This document shows, piece after piece, positions 50,582 through 61,200 of a stretch of 64,000 nt of DNA (position 1 is the first letter of the stretch; each line of letters opens with the position of its first letter). The position numbers and the translations under genes were made by a program. The notes beneath the pieces are model-generated. The model worked only from the letters and a program-made list of their open reading frames with translations. It was not told where the DNA came from and did not search any database. This DNA is from Stentor roeselii (taxonomy: Eukaryota; Ciliophora; Heterotrichea; Heterotrichida; Stentoridae), in NCBI GenBank assembly GCA_006503475.1, contig RSEH01000167.1:1-64000 (forward strand), given 5' to 3'.

Positions 50582-52831
50582 TTAACAGAAACCTTCTAAA
50601 AATACCAAAGTTTCAATCAGTGGCAGAAACTCTTGCGCTTTAGAAGGAGATGTAAATGCTTGAACTTTATTCATTACTTGCTCCAAACTTTTCTCATCTA
50701 AGCCTGAAAGTCCTGCTTCTTTTAATAATTGGTAAGCTTTGAAGGTTTCATCTCTGCCGAAGCGGTCTTCGATAAAGAAACGCATGTCAGAAAGTTCAGG
50801 AATTTCGCGATCTAGGATTAAAACATCTACTGTCCCGATTCGGTCTTCACGTTCGAAAAGGTCTTCTTCTTCTTCATTGGGGAGCTCAGGAATAACTTCC
50901 TCTTCCTCACTCGAATCCATGACAGCATTCTGCAGAACTTCAATAAGTCGAGCTTCATCTCTATTCTCCGGCTTGACAATTAACTTGACATCACCAAGCC
51001 ACTGAATCAAATTTTCCTCCTTATTCTTCTTCTGTTTCCTCTTCTGTTTTTTGATATCTCTCAACATATTCTTCCTTTCAGCTTCTCTTTTTTTTGAATT
51101 ATTTTCCCTTTGTTTATCCAAATCATCCCCTTTCTTTTTACTATCTTCATCTTTTTTCTTTTCTTCATCTTTCTTCTTAACAATTTCATCATATTTCGCT
51201 TTAAAGTCTTTTTCCTGTTTCACAGCAGGTTCTTTAAAAATTGCTTTGAATTCAGCTTCTTTATTCCCAACTTTATCCACAGAATCTTCAATTTTCTGAT
51301 AAATATACGGGTTGTACTTTGCCACAGGTGTAGCAGGAGCAGGAGGAGGTTTATAAACAACTGGATTTTTTATATCATTTTTAACAACAGGCTGAACTTT
51401 TCTTTCTTCCACAGGTCGAAAAGGTGGAATTTCTATCAATTTCGGCCTTTCCTCAGGTTTAACAGGGTCGTTGCATTTGCCGTCTCCCCTGAACTGCGGG
51501 ATTTCATTTAACTTTGCTTTGGCCTCAGCGATTTTTTCCTGAACTTCTAAGACCTTTGCTTCGATTCCAGGTCGAAAAGGTGAGATTTCATTAACTCTTT
51601 GATTTCTTATTGGAATGACTTCGTTTTGTCTGAGATCTCCGCGGAAAGGAGGGATTTCATTGATTTTTGGTTTGAAGTCTGGTTGCTTCTCACGACTCGG
51701 GTCTCTTCTGATTGGAAGTGGCTGTCTTTGAGCTTCGAGTCGTTTTCTTTCAGCTTCTTTTCTTCTTAACTCGTCTTCTCGAAGGCGGGCTTCGGCTTCT
51801 TTTAAAAGTTTTTCTTTTCTCTTGTCGTCTTCTTCTTTTATTTTTTGTTCAAGTTTTTTTCGTTCTTCTTCTTGTTTTTTTCTTTCGTCTTCGAGTTTTT
51901 TTCTTTCTTCTTCCATCTTTCGGCGCATTTCGTCTTCTCGATGCTTCGCGTCTTGCTTTGGCTGGGAGAATAGGTTTTGGTTGTGGAGGATTGTGTGGGA
52001 AAACTCTTGAAATCTTACACTTTCGGTTAGAACGTTTTTTATTCGGTGGGTTATGAAGGGAAGCTTTAGGACTTGGCCTACTGTTGGTCGTCTTGATGGG
52101 TCAAGATTCAACTGCATACTAACCAAATTCTTCAACTCCTTAGAAAAATGTGCAGGAAGCGGTGGATAATTTCCTCTACAAATATTAACACTAAGCTGCC
52201 TGATAGAAGTGCCATCAAAAGGAGGTCTCAACGTACAAAGTTCATAAAGTAAGACCCCCAAGCTCCAAACATCACTTTTAAAGCTATAAGGTCTTCCCTC
52301 AACAATTTCAGGTGACAAATAATAAGGAGTACCGACCATAGTCCTTGCCTTATCAATAGTATTAGTAAGCACCTTAGAAATCCCAAAATCTCCTAATTTA
52401 ATCATTCCTCCCCTCATCAAAAAAATATTCTGTCCCTTGATATCCCGATGAAGTACCTTGCGATCATGCACATGTTTCATCGCAAGACAAATCTGCATAA
52501 AAATATCTAAAATTTCATTTTCTGAAAAAAGCCGCCCACGTTGCGCCTTGATTTTTGACTGTAAGTCTCCGCCATCTGCATAGTTCATCACAATATTCAA
52601 CTTTCCATTCGTAGTTGTATAAACTTCTTTAAACTTGATGATATTCGGGTGGTCAAAGGCCGCCATGACTTTCGCTTCATGATAAGCTTCTCTTTTTTCT
52701 TGAGGAGTCATGCGAGAAATGTCGATTTGTTTCACGACCCACAAGGTTTTATCACGATTATCTTCACAAAGATAGCATTTTCCAAAAGCTCCTTCTCCAA
52801 GAAGTTTTATTTGTCTGAGGTTGTCAGCCAT
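50582..52831 (-). CDS. NEK-family (NIMA-related) protein kinase
   Basis: 749 aa. The kinase domain (1-265) has GEGAFGKCYLCE, VVKQIDI, HRDIKGQN (about 125), DFGISKVL and GTPYYLSPE, as in the NEK1/3/5 group. A Lys/Glu coiled coil follows (about 290-370). A linker (about 385-475) holds four copies of a motif close to NEIPPFR. A second charged coil (about 545-615) and an acidic segment with a helical C-terminal domain complete it. NEKs in ciliates control cilia and basal bodies. It is divergent from DLEC1 (63-bp spacer), another ciliary gene, though co-regulation is only a suggestion. Confidence 0.9.
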   Translation of the reverse strand: MADNLRQIKLLGEGAFGKCYLCEDNRDKTLWVVKQIDISRMTPQEKREAYHEAKVMAAFDHPNIIKFKEVYTTTNGKLNIVMNYADGGDLQSKIKAQRGRLFSENEILDIFMQICLAMKHVHDRKVLHRDIKGQNIFLMRGGMIKLGDFGISKVLTNTIDKARTMVGTPYYLSPEIVEGRPYSFKSDVWSLGVLLYELCTLRPPFDGTSIRQLSVNICRGNYPPLPAHFSKELKNLVSMQLNLDPSRRPTVGQVLKLPFITHRIKNVLTESVRFQEFSHTILHNQNLFSQPKQDAKHREDEMRRKMEEERKKLEDERKKQEEERKKLEQKIKEEDDKRKEKLLKEAEARLREDELRRKEAERKRLEAQRQPLPIRRDPSREKQPDFKPKINEIPPFRGDLRQNEVIPIRNQRVNEISPFRPGIEAKVLEVQEKIAEAKAKLNEIPQFRGDGKCNDPVKPEERPKLIEIPPFRPVEERKVQPVVKNDIKNPVVYKPPPAPATPVAKYNPYIYQKIEDSVDKVGNKEAEFKAIFKEPAVKQEKDFKAKYDEIVKKKDEEKKKDEDSKKKGDDLDKQRENNSKKREAERKNMLRDIKKQKRKQKKNKEENLIQWLGDVKLIVKPENRDEARLIEVLQNAVMDSSEEEEVIPELPNEEEEDLFEREDRIGTVDVLILDREIPELSDMRFFIEDRFGRDETFKAYQLLKEAGLSGLDEKSLEQVMNKVQAFTSPSKAQEFLPLIETLVFLEGFC

Positions 52832-52894
52832 AATAATAAAAGTGATTTTTGAAGGATGAGGACTTTAGTATCGGTTTCTTGAATATAAACATAA

Positions 52895-55800
52895 ATGGAA
52901 GGAATCCGTACTTTAAAACCTGATAGTACTCTTGACAACTTCAACCCCCGGGCAAGGCTTAGTAAGAAGCTTCCTCTTTATCTGCAGACTATGAACGAGG
53001 TAGACAAGGCGATCAACAGGAAGTTAGTTCAAAGTATGAACAAGAAAATTACCTTTTTGAAAAACCCCCGAGAAGTGCCTCCTTACGATAACCCAAAACT
53101 AGGAGTTCTTGCAAAAGACTCCGCCTTTCGAGTGAGTCCAGACCTTGTTTTATTTACTGACTACGAAGAAGGAGGAATCTACGAGATCCAAGTAACCATC
53201 ACTAACGTGTCGGGTCTTCTTCGTAGAATACAAGTCCTTCCCCCAGCGACTGATTTATTCAGTGTGGCTTCAGTTCTCTTTCCGGATAATGAGACTGGTC
53301 TTATCGCTCCTGGAATGAGTGCAAAGGTCCAGATACACTTTCATGCCTCGTCTTTAGCCGACTTTGAAGACGAGTTTGTTATCAAGACTGAAGGAAAAGT
53401 CTTACAAGTTCCTATTAAAGCTAAGAGAGAACCGCCTAATCTTACACTGGCTAAAGTACTTGAATGTGGAATGGCTTGGGCTGGAGATAGAGTTGATACG
53501 GTTTTTCGATGTCAGAACTTGGGAGGAAGTGCTGGGTTCAAGTTTTTTCATTTGGATGAAAGCAAAGATCCGGATATTGGAGATGAAATTTTGGTTTCTG
53601 GACCTTTTACTATTTTTCCGCTTCAGTTTTACCTGGCTACTGGACAGTTTGTAGATGTTTATGTTTGCTTTCAACCTACTCAAGGAGGACTTGTTGAGAA
53701 TAAAGTTATACTTGCTTGTGATAATCAGAAATCGGATTATTATACTTTTAAGGGTCATGGTGCGACACTAGAATTAAACGTAGTTCAAATCGACGACAAG
53801 CAATTAAACTTCAAAGAAAATCCCTTAAGCGCGATATGGTTCGAAGAGAGTCATCCAAAATCAGAGTGTTCTCGAGTTCTTCACATCCAAAACGCAAGTC
53901 TTCTTCCAGTGAACTACCACTGGTCAACCTACATAACTTCAGACGAGATAATTTCATTAGACCCTCAAAACATCCACTATTCAATAAGCCCAAGCCAAGG
54001 AACGATGCCTCCATCATCCCTGCAACAATTTAAAATAACCTTCGCTCCGACCTCTTCTCATCCATTCAACGAATTCGCTGACTTATTCGTAGAAAACATT
54101 CCAATTCCTGCATTGTCTCACATTTCAAAGCAGCTTCAAGAGTCTCCATTATTTAAAGACCCTTCGACTTTATTTTTAGGAAGTAACGGAAAGTTTCCCC
54201 CGATACCTTACATTAAGTTTAACCTTCATGGTGAAGGAAGTTTATGTCAACTGTTGTTCGACCCGCCTTTTTACTGCTTTCCTGAAGACCTGGCAGTGGG
54301 TGTCGAGTACTCAGGGACTGTTTCATTGAAAAACAGCAACAACGGCCCTGTAAAATTCGAGATTAAAGAAGTCCAGGACCTTGATTCCAGTTCTCAAGCT
54401 TTTTTTGAGCTTAATCCGAAAAATGGCCTGATTGATGCGAAGCACTCAATTCAAGTCACTTTTAAAATTCGCCCTGAAAGTGTTGGCCGACATAAACGGT
54501 ACTTTTTATGCACTGTTGAAAATGGTCTTCCACTTTACTTGATGATTTCTGGAAATGCTGTTGGACCTACTATCAAGTTAGACTGTCCAGACCTCAACTT
54601 CGGCATCGTCCGTTGTGGGGAGACAGTAGAAAAAACGTTAAAAGTCCAAAATTTATATCAAAACTCAGTCGAAATTTCTATTCAAAGTCACAGTGAAATT
54701 CTTTCAATCAGCCCAAAGTCCTTTCAGATAGCCGGTGAAGGTTATCAAGAAGTGTTGATTTCTCTTCAGTCAGACACAGTTCAAAGAATCGAGGAGATCC
54801 TGAAGATAAAAGTTCACAACAGTGAATCGTCCTTCATCTCACTAGTGGCTGACATTCAAAGACCTTTGGTGTACCTGGACATCTACGAGTTTACCCTGGG
54901 TTCACTTTCAGCAGGAGTTCCTTCAAAAGAGCGAAAAGTGAATCTAGTGAACTTCGGGAACATCTCAGCGAAGTTCAACTGGGACAGCAGCCGGGAGGAC
55001 TGTTCCTTCACAATAAGTCCGAAATCAGGTGAAATCCTTCCTCGTTCCTCAACCCTCTGCACCTTCACCGTAACACCCTTCGAAGGCGGAAAACTAGAGC
55101 AGGTCTGGATGTGCACCGTCGAAGGAATGGAAGGCGAAATTGGAATTTTCACATCTGCAACAGTAAAAGGTTTAGAAATCGCTTACGTTGTTTTTGATGA
55201 AAGTGTTCACGTTAACTCAAAGCCAGGAAACCTTCCACCTTCTCTTTACAATACAAGTGAACGTCAAAGTTTCATCAGTTCAATGACTCTCAGCATTCCT
55301 CCTGAACAACTTCTTAAAAATGTCGACTTCGGGACTGTCAACATCAGCGAGCCGAGGACTTTCAAGTTTCTCATTAAAAACAACTCAGGACTTTCCACGA
55401 CTTTTGACCTGCGATGTGAAAGGTTTGAACCCAGCAGGTACCATGACGAGCTCCTGGCAGAGAAAAAAGCAAAAGAAACTCAAGCCTTACAATATGTAAA
55501 ACAACCGAGTAAGGTAAAATTCGCGAATTCAACGAAATTTACTAAGAAAGAAAGAGAAAAATTACCTCCACTTTTAACTGATGCTCATGAACACCAGAAT
55601 AAATTTTCTACAAAAGAAGGGGAAACTTTTACTGCTACGAAACAGTTGGAAAAGAGTCAGAAGTTTTATTTGGGTAATAATCAAGGAATAGCTTTTGTAT
55701 GTGAGCCTCGGAAAGGGACTTTGCAAGGGTACAGTGAACAGCTGGTGACTGTCACCATGTACAATGATATCTGTGGAAAGTTTGAAGACCTCCTCGTCAG

Positions 55801-57298
55801 CGCTGTGAAAGGTCTAAAGCCTCATAAAATTCCTGTTCGTTGTCGGGTAAAGGGCTCTCCTCTCAACATAGTCCCTAACCAGCTGGGGATAAACTACAAG
55901 TCCGACCCGCTGGTACTTTCTTTAGGCTCAGTCCCTATAAAAGGCTCCCTTAGCAGAAAAATTCGACTTTTCAACTCAGGCCCGAAACCCATTCAGCTCT
56001 TTTGGAAAGTTTTTAATTATGAGTCACTTGCAAGTCGCACTGATGACATCTTTCGTATTTCTCTGCAACCTTCTGTAATGGCTGCTGTTTCAGATGATGA
56101 AAAACCTGATGTTTTTGATGTGAAGTTTCAAGCACTTGAACCTGAAGAAAGTGAATCGGCTTTTGACATTTCTCCTAAAACTTGTGTTATTGGAGGGAAG
56201 TCTGAATTTACTTTTAATGTCACTTTTTATTCGGAAGAAGAAATTTTGCATCAGGCCATTGCTCTTGCCCATCCTTTGATTGATGAGGACGGAGAAGAAA
56301 CGAAACTTGAAGAAATTGGGTTTTTGTTGCAGGCTAGAACACTTCGGCCGTTTTTACATGTGGATAAAGTCCCCAGGGCTGATGGGAATCATTATGTCGC
56401 TTTTGATGCTTATGCCTTGGCTGGACCTGCTGGGGCGAAGGACTTGTCCTTGACTAATGTGACGAATTCTGCATTGAGCTTTAATGTTTCTATTGAATCT
56501 GGACCTTTTATTATTACAGGATTTAAAAATTCCGCCGCTCTTGCCTTGCAAGACTATGAAGGAGGCTCTGTCGCTGATGCTGTTGAAAACTTGAAACTTA
56601 AAAAAAGTAGCTCGAATCTTCCTTTAGTACAAAAACATGTACTTGCCCCGGAGGATAACTTGATGATTGGACTCAAGTTCATCAAACCTAACCCGAATGA
56701 CCTCGACGCTTGGCCTGAAGTGGCGAGAAGTACTGTTAAAGGAAGACTTGCTATCAAATTTTCTAATAATGAAGAACAGTTCGTTAATTTAGAAGCCAGG
56801 CTTTACAGACCTAAACTTGTCATGTCTAGTTTTCAATGTGATGAGTTTAAAAATTTGACTGAACAGGACTTTGGAGTTGTTAACACCCAGCATTATAAGA
56901 AAATTACTATTTTTATGGTGAATGTCAGCCCTGTTGATGCAAAATGGGAACTTAAGTATTTGAAATTTCCCAAAAAACCTGCATCGAAACTTAAGACTAT
57001 GACTAAAAAGGAAGTTGAAGATGCTGGAATTGTTGATGATTCTGAAGTTTTTGTTTTTTCTGTTAGTGAAGGGAACTTGCCAGGACCTTCTATACCTTTG
57101 AAAATGACGCCAACGGGACCTGCTGCGCCTTTACCGAATTGTGCTGAGGATAAACTTCCGATTGCTATTCATATCATGTTTAAGCCGAAACTTGCGGTGC
57201 TTTATAAGTCTTTGTATAGAATTGTGGTTAAAGGAGGACCTGATATTGATTTTGTGCTTAAAGGAACAGGGTCATTTGAAGAACATCATGATGCTTGA
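52895..57298 (+). CDS. DLEC1: DLEC1/CFAP81 ciliary ASH-domain protein
   Basis: 1,467 aa. Order and wording follow vertebrate DLEC1: VLFTDYEEGGIYEIQVTITN (human IVFFTNYEPHKVYEVTVELKN), GLIAPGMSAKVQIHF, PPNLTLAKVLECG, the later GVPSKERKVNLVNFGN and FGTVNISEPRTFKFLIKNNS, and the end LKGTGSFEEHHDA (human LRGQGSYDERY). It consists of repeated ASH/MSP-like beta-sandwiches. DLEC1 is a central-apparatus protein of motile cilia. A charged insert (about 855-925) lies between sandwiches. It ends in TGA. Confidence 0.9.
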   Translation: MEGIRTLKPDSTLDNFNPRARLSKKLPLYLQTMNEVDKAINRKLVQSMNKKITFLKNPREVPPYDNPKLGVLAKDSAFRVSPDLVLFTDYEEGGIYEIQVTITNVSGLLRRIQVLPPATDLFSVASVLFPDNETGLIAPGMSAKVQIHFHASSLADFEDEFVIKTEGKVLQVPIKAKREPPNLTLAKVLECGMAWAGDRVDTVFRCQNLGGSAGFKFFHLDESKDPDIGDEILVSGPFTIFPLQFYLATGQFVDVYVCFQPTQGGLVENKVILACDNQKSDYYTFKGHGATLELNVVQIDDKQLNFKENPLSAIWFEESHPKSECSRVLHIQNASLLPVNYHWSTYITSDEIISLDPQNIHYSISPSQGTMPPSSLQQFKITFAPTSSHPFNEFADLFVENIPIPALSHISKQLQESPLFKDPSTLFLGSNGKFPPIPYIKFNLHGEGSLCQLLFDPPFYCFPEDLAVGVEYSGTVSLKNSNNGPVKFEIKEVQDLDSSSQAFFELNPKNGLIDAKHSIQVTFKIRPESVGRHKRYFLCTVENGLPLYLMISGNAVGPTIKLDCPDLNFGIVRCGETVEKTLKVQNLYQNSVEISIQSHSEILSISPKSFQIAGEGYQEVLISLQSDTVQRIEEILKIKVHNSESSFISLVADIQRPLVYLDIYEFTLGSLSAGVPSKERKVNLVNFGNISAKFNWDSSREDCSFTISPKSGEILPRSSTLCTFTVTPFEGGKLEQVWMCTVEGMEGEIGIFTSATVKGLEIAYVVFDESVHVNSKPGNLPPSLYNTSERQSFISSMTLSIPPEQLLKNVDFGTVNISEPRTFKFLIKNNSGLSTTFDLRCERFEPSRYHDELLAEKKAKETQALQYVKQPSKVKFANSTKFTKKEREKLPPLLTDAHEHQNKFSTKEGETFTATKQLEKSQKFYLGNNQGIAFVCEPRKGTLQGYSEQLVTVTMYNDICGKFEDLLVSAVKGLKPHKIPVRCRVKGSPLNIVPNQLGINYKSDPLVLSLGSVPIKGSLSRKIRLFNSGPKPIQLFWKVFNYESLASRTDDIFRISLQPSVMAAVSDDEKPDVFDVKFQALEPEESESAFDISPKTCVIGGKSEFTFNVTFYSEEEILHQAIALAHPLIDEDGEETKLEEIGFLLQARTLRPFLHVDKVPRADGNHYVAFDAYALAGPAGAKDLSLTNVTNSALSFNVSIESGPFIITGFKNSAALALQDYEGGSVADAVENLKLKKSSSNLPLVQKHVLAPEDNLMIGLKFIKPNPNDLDAWPEVARSTVKGRLAIKFSNNEEQFVNLEARLYRPKLVMSSFQCDEFKNLTEQDFGVVNTQHYKKITIFMVNVSPVDAKWELKYLKFPKKPASKLKTMTKKEVEDAGIVDDSEVFVFSVSEGNLPGPSIPLKMTPTGPAAPLPNCAEDKLPIAIHIMFKPKLAVLYKSLYRIVVKGGPDIDFVLKGTGSFEEHHDA

Positions 57299-57300
57299 TC

Positions 57301-57590
57301 TTAAATAATATTAAGTAACTTTTTTAGATCTTTATGATGGTTGCTGGGTGTTAATTTCTTACTTTTATTGATTGAGTTCAATATAATATCAAGTATATTT
57401 TATATTACTTCTGATTATTCAGGGTGTTAATTTCATTGATGTTTTGATTAAATTTAGAATAATATTAAGTAAATTGAAGACCTGTCTTATTTTGCAGGGT
57501 GTTAATTTCTTACTTTAAGATTGTGTTTTTAATGTCAGTAACTTTAGTAAACCTTTCCCATTTTGCAGGGTGTTAGGGTGTTAATTTCTT
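57301..57590. repeat. About 76-bp degenerate tandem repeat with telomere-like GGGTGTTA motifs
   Basis: GGGTGTTAATTTC recurs at 57346, 57422, 57497 and 57576 (spacing 76, 75 and 79 bp), each time preceded at a distance by an AATAATATTAAGTAA-like stretch. The last copy has an extra unit directly before it (GGGTGTTAGGGTGTTA from 57568). TGTTAGGG is the strand complement of CCCTAACA, the telomere unit I recall for Stentor and Blepharisma. The block lies in the 3' spacer of two convergent genes. Confidence 0.75.
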
Positions 57591-57660
57591 TATTTTTATA
57601 AAGTTTAAATTTTAAGCCTTCTCAATACTACTCTTTACACTTAATCTTACTTCTCAATCT

Positions 57661-58131
57661 CTAATTAATCCAGTCATTATCATCAAACTCACATTTAGCA
57701 AAGGCATCTGCCAGGTTTTCACTGAGTTCCAGTGAAAACTCTTGGCTAATTCCCATTTCTTCCATTTGATTCCTCAAAAAATCGCTAGGTTCAAGAACGA
57801 TCTTATCTACTGTAAGTGTATCATTAGTCGAAATAGTTTCATCTTGGACTTTTCCATCAAGATACGGATAATCTGATGTCACAAGAAACAAGATTAAATT
57901 GAATTTGTTTTGTGACATGCACCCTGGCACTAGTTTCACCTCTAAGACTGAAAGTTCAGGGACAAGTTTAAATATAGAGTTTTTTATTTCAAGGTTATCT
58001 TTTGAAAGGACTACTTAAAAGATACCGAAAGGTGAGGCTGCTTCTTCTGAAATCGGATAAGAAATGAAAATTATTGGACACTCACATAATGCGAGCATCT
58101 TCTCGATAAAGTTTTCGACTGATGATTTCAT
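57661..58131 (-). CDS. Small unrecognised protein (one intron)
   Basis: Exons are 58026-58131 and 57661-58010; together they code 151 aa from the ATG at 58131 (MKSSVENFIEKML). The only upstream ATG in frame requires removal of the 15-nt intron, and this gives a smooth reading frame. The protein is mixed alpha/beta (CPIIFISYPISE, LSVLEVKLVPG, NKFNLILFLVTSDYPYL) with a helical, acidic C-terminus. No motif is recognised. Confidence 0.72.
58011..58025 (-). other. 15-nt intron, phase 1
   Basis: On the minus strand it reads GTATCTTTTAAGTAG and splits a Val codon. If left in, a TAA comes into frame within it. Splice prediction rests on length, ends and frame repair. Confidence 0.75.
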
Positions 58132-58270
58132 CTTTACAGTTAATAAATTGAATTCTTTAATGATTTCGAGTAATAGATGCGAAAAATTTTATATCAGATT
58201 TCAGAGATTTTAATAAACTTCTGAAATTTTCTCTACTCCAAGTTTAAAAATAGTCTATTTTAGATTATTA

Positions 58271-61200
58271 TTAAAAATGACTCAAAACAATCTTTCCAGA
58301 TGATATTCGAAGCTTGGTCATTACTGAATTTATTTTCGCATTATCACCAAGGTAGATAAAACTAGGTCTTTTGTGATCTAAAGTGCATCCATCCAAGAAG
58401 TACCCATTTTTATTTTTGAAGATGATAATACTCGCTTTTTTCCCATCAATAAACACAATTCGATTCAAAATACATTTCTCTTCAATAATAATTTTCTTCC
58501 TATCAATATCCACATGGATCAATTTCGCAAAAGACTCAAAATCTTTAACATAATTTCCTATATTTTTAGTCAAAACATCATCATCAACAAGAATTTCTAA
58601 AAAAGTTCTAGATTCATTCTGATAAACTTTAACATAAAACGTGTAAAGATTAGGAGTGATGCTGAAAGTAGTGACAAGTTCATAATCTTCATTAGTTTGA
58701 ATAGTATTCGACTTTAATATATTCATCAAGTTAGGCACCACAGAAGCTTTTGCAAGTTCAATGGTGGGTCTTCTTCTAAGAGGCGACCTAGACTCAGATT
58801 CTTTTAAAAAAGTGAATTTTTTATCAGAGTTTTTCAAGTTCTTTAAAACTTCTTCAAAAACAAAGACTTTTTTATTTCCCGCCCTGTAAAACTTCTCCAT
58901 GAACCCTTCAGTGAGTTTACTTTTGAAGACATCGAAGCCTTTTATCGCAGCCAAGTAGTTTTTATTAAAAAGTGCATAAACCAAAATAGTGAAACTCGAT
59001 CCTTGTATCTTAAAGTTTTCCTTAAATAAAAAAACCAGTTTAATAAAAACCTTCCTTCTAGCTTTATAGCCTCTTATTAAAGCTTGCAATTTCGCAACGA
59101 ATTTATCAAGAACAACAGGAGGTCTTGAGCAGTCAATATAAAATTCATCACTGTTGATAACAACCATATTTTTACTAATATGCTCAGCGATTGCCAGTAT
59201 TGCTTTCTGGTCAATTCCAGTAATCGATGCAGCCTGGGAAAGCCCGATGGTAGTTTTTCTGCATCCTTCTAAAGAAGAATTAAGTTTAGCGTAAAATTTA
59301 AATTCACTTTCTTCGAAAATTTCAGTATTTTCCACAAAAGTCGCACAGATCAAGTACATTGAAATTCCTTGACGCACAGCGATTTTTGATATGATGTGAA
59401 CGTTTAACAGTTCATCGACTGCAGCAGGAAGAGAATAACGGACCAGGTCTGAAGTGACGATGGAGCCGTAAGAAATCCTTAAAGACGGGATAAGCGATTT
59501 CGGGTCATAGATCCCTAAATGTTTAACTATTTCAGAATGAGTGAATTTTCTGGTCAAATGACTCAAGTTTCCTTTCAATGAGATCAGTTTGACTATTAAC
59601 GACTTCTGCTTATCTATAGTTGCTTTCAATATGTAAGATACGTAATTCAGCTCTTTTATTAAGAAAATTGGCCATTCAGAGTTTTCTATTTCTTCATCTG
59701 GTATGAAATTGGTTTCTATGTAAAATGAATTTTCAGGGTCGTCTGCGTAAATATCTGCATGTGCCCGGGTGATGACGATTTTGTTGTCAATCACGGTAGT
59801 AGCGTCAATCAACTTGTGCAAGTCTTCGATTTTATTCAAGGCTGAAACGTACCTCAAAGGGTTTTTTATTAGTTTATAAGCCAAGCATCCCTGATCTGAA
59901 AAGACTTCAATGATCAGTCCTTGCACTACTTTAAAAACGTTGAAGTTAAAAATAACACCCTGGATTTTTTTAGATTGATGAAAAACTGAAGTAATTTCTA
60001 AGTTTTCTAAAGCTTTTTTATTTCTCTTGAATCGTGCTCTGAACTTAAGCTGGACTTTTTTTAAGAGTTTTAAAAAATCAACTGATTGGGTAAGTTTTTT
60101 TGTGCTTATTTTAGGAACTGGAATTGGAATTAAAGAATTTTCTTTTAAGGTAAAGTTGTTTAAAATCATTTCTATTGATGATTCAATTTTACCTGATTTG
60201 ACTCTGAATAAAGAATTGATTTCTGATTGAGAAAGCTGCAGAGATGAAATAAGGATTTGGTCAGGATGAAGGCATTCAAACAAGTACTTCTTTTTATTTG
60301 AGGTATTCACAAAACATCTGAAAATCAAGTCTTTTTGAGAGATCTGCTTTTTAATACTTTCAATGAATCGAAAATTCAACTTTTCTAATATTTTTCCTGG
60401 GGTTTTATAGTCAATCGCGAAGAAGTAAATGAATGAGTTATTGTGAGGAAAAATTGAATTTTCGAAGAAAGGCAGAAAATTTTCCTCTGGGATAAAAAAT
60501 ACTGACCTGGAAGGGGTCGAGTTGTCGATGATGCAGATTTCGACTTGGGACCCTTCGCATGAAATGACTTTATATATGAAAATAGTCAAATTTTTCTTTG
60601 ACTGTTTGCATTTCACATGAAAAACCAGTACTTTTTCAGAGATTTGTTTGGGATAGTCGAGTTTCAACTGGCCTTCAGAAATCGTGAGGTAGTTGGTTAC
60701 TGAATTTCTGATAAAATAATCAATTTCTTTGTTTTCAGTCATTGGAATAGTCAGTTCAAAGGCTTTTTCCTCATCTTGAAGTTCGGCCTTTATGATGGTT
60801 TTTTTCTTGTTGATGCTGAAAAACACGTCGACTGTTTTTCCGTTTATGACTGATTCACATGAACAGAAATGAAGAAAAGATTCAGTGGCTTTCTTTTGGA
60901 TTTGAGAATATCTTAGAATTCCTTCATGCAAGAAAAATTTTGATTTACTGAAATTTTGCATTTCTTGTGGACTGAGATCAAAACTGGATTTTTTTTCGTT
61001 AGTTTCTAAGAAAACTCTGAAAGAATCTTGGATTTTCGCAATTTTTATGTAAAAAATATGATACTCAAGTAACAAAACTAGAGATTTTTCCCACTTTTTC
61101 CGGTTTTTTATCAGGGAAAATTTTTCTCTTGCCAGGTATCCTCGGAAAAATGCTTGAATTTTTATAACAGCAGCTAAGTACTCTTCGCTGATGATTTTTT

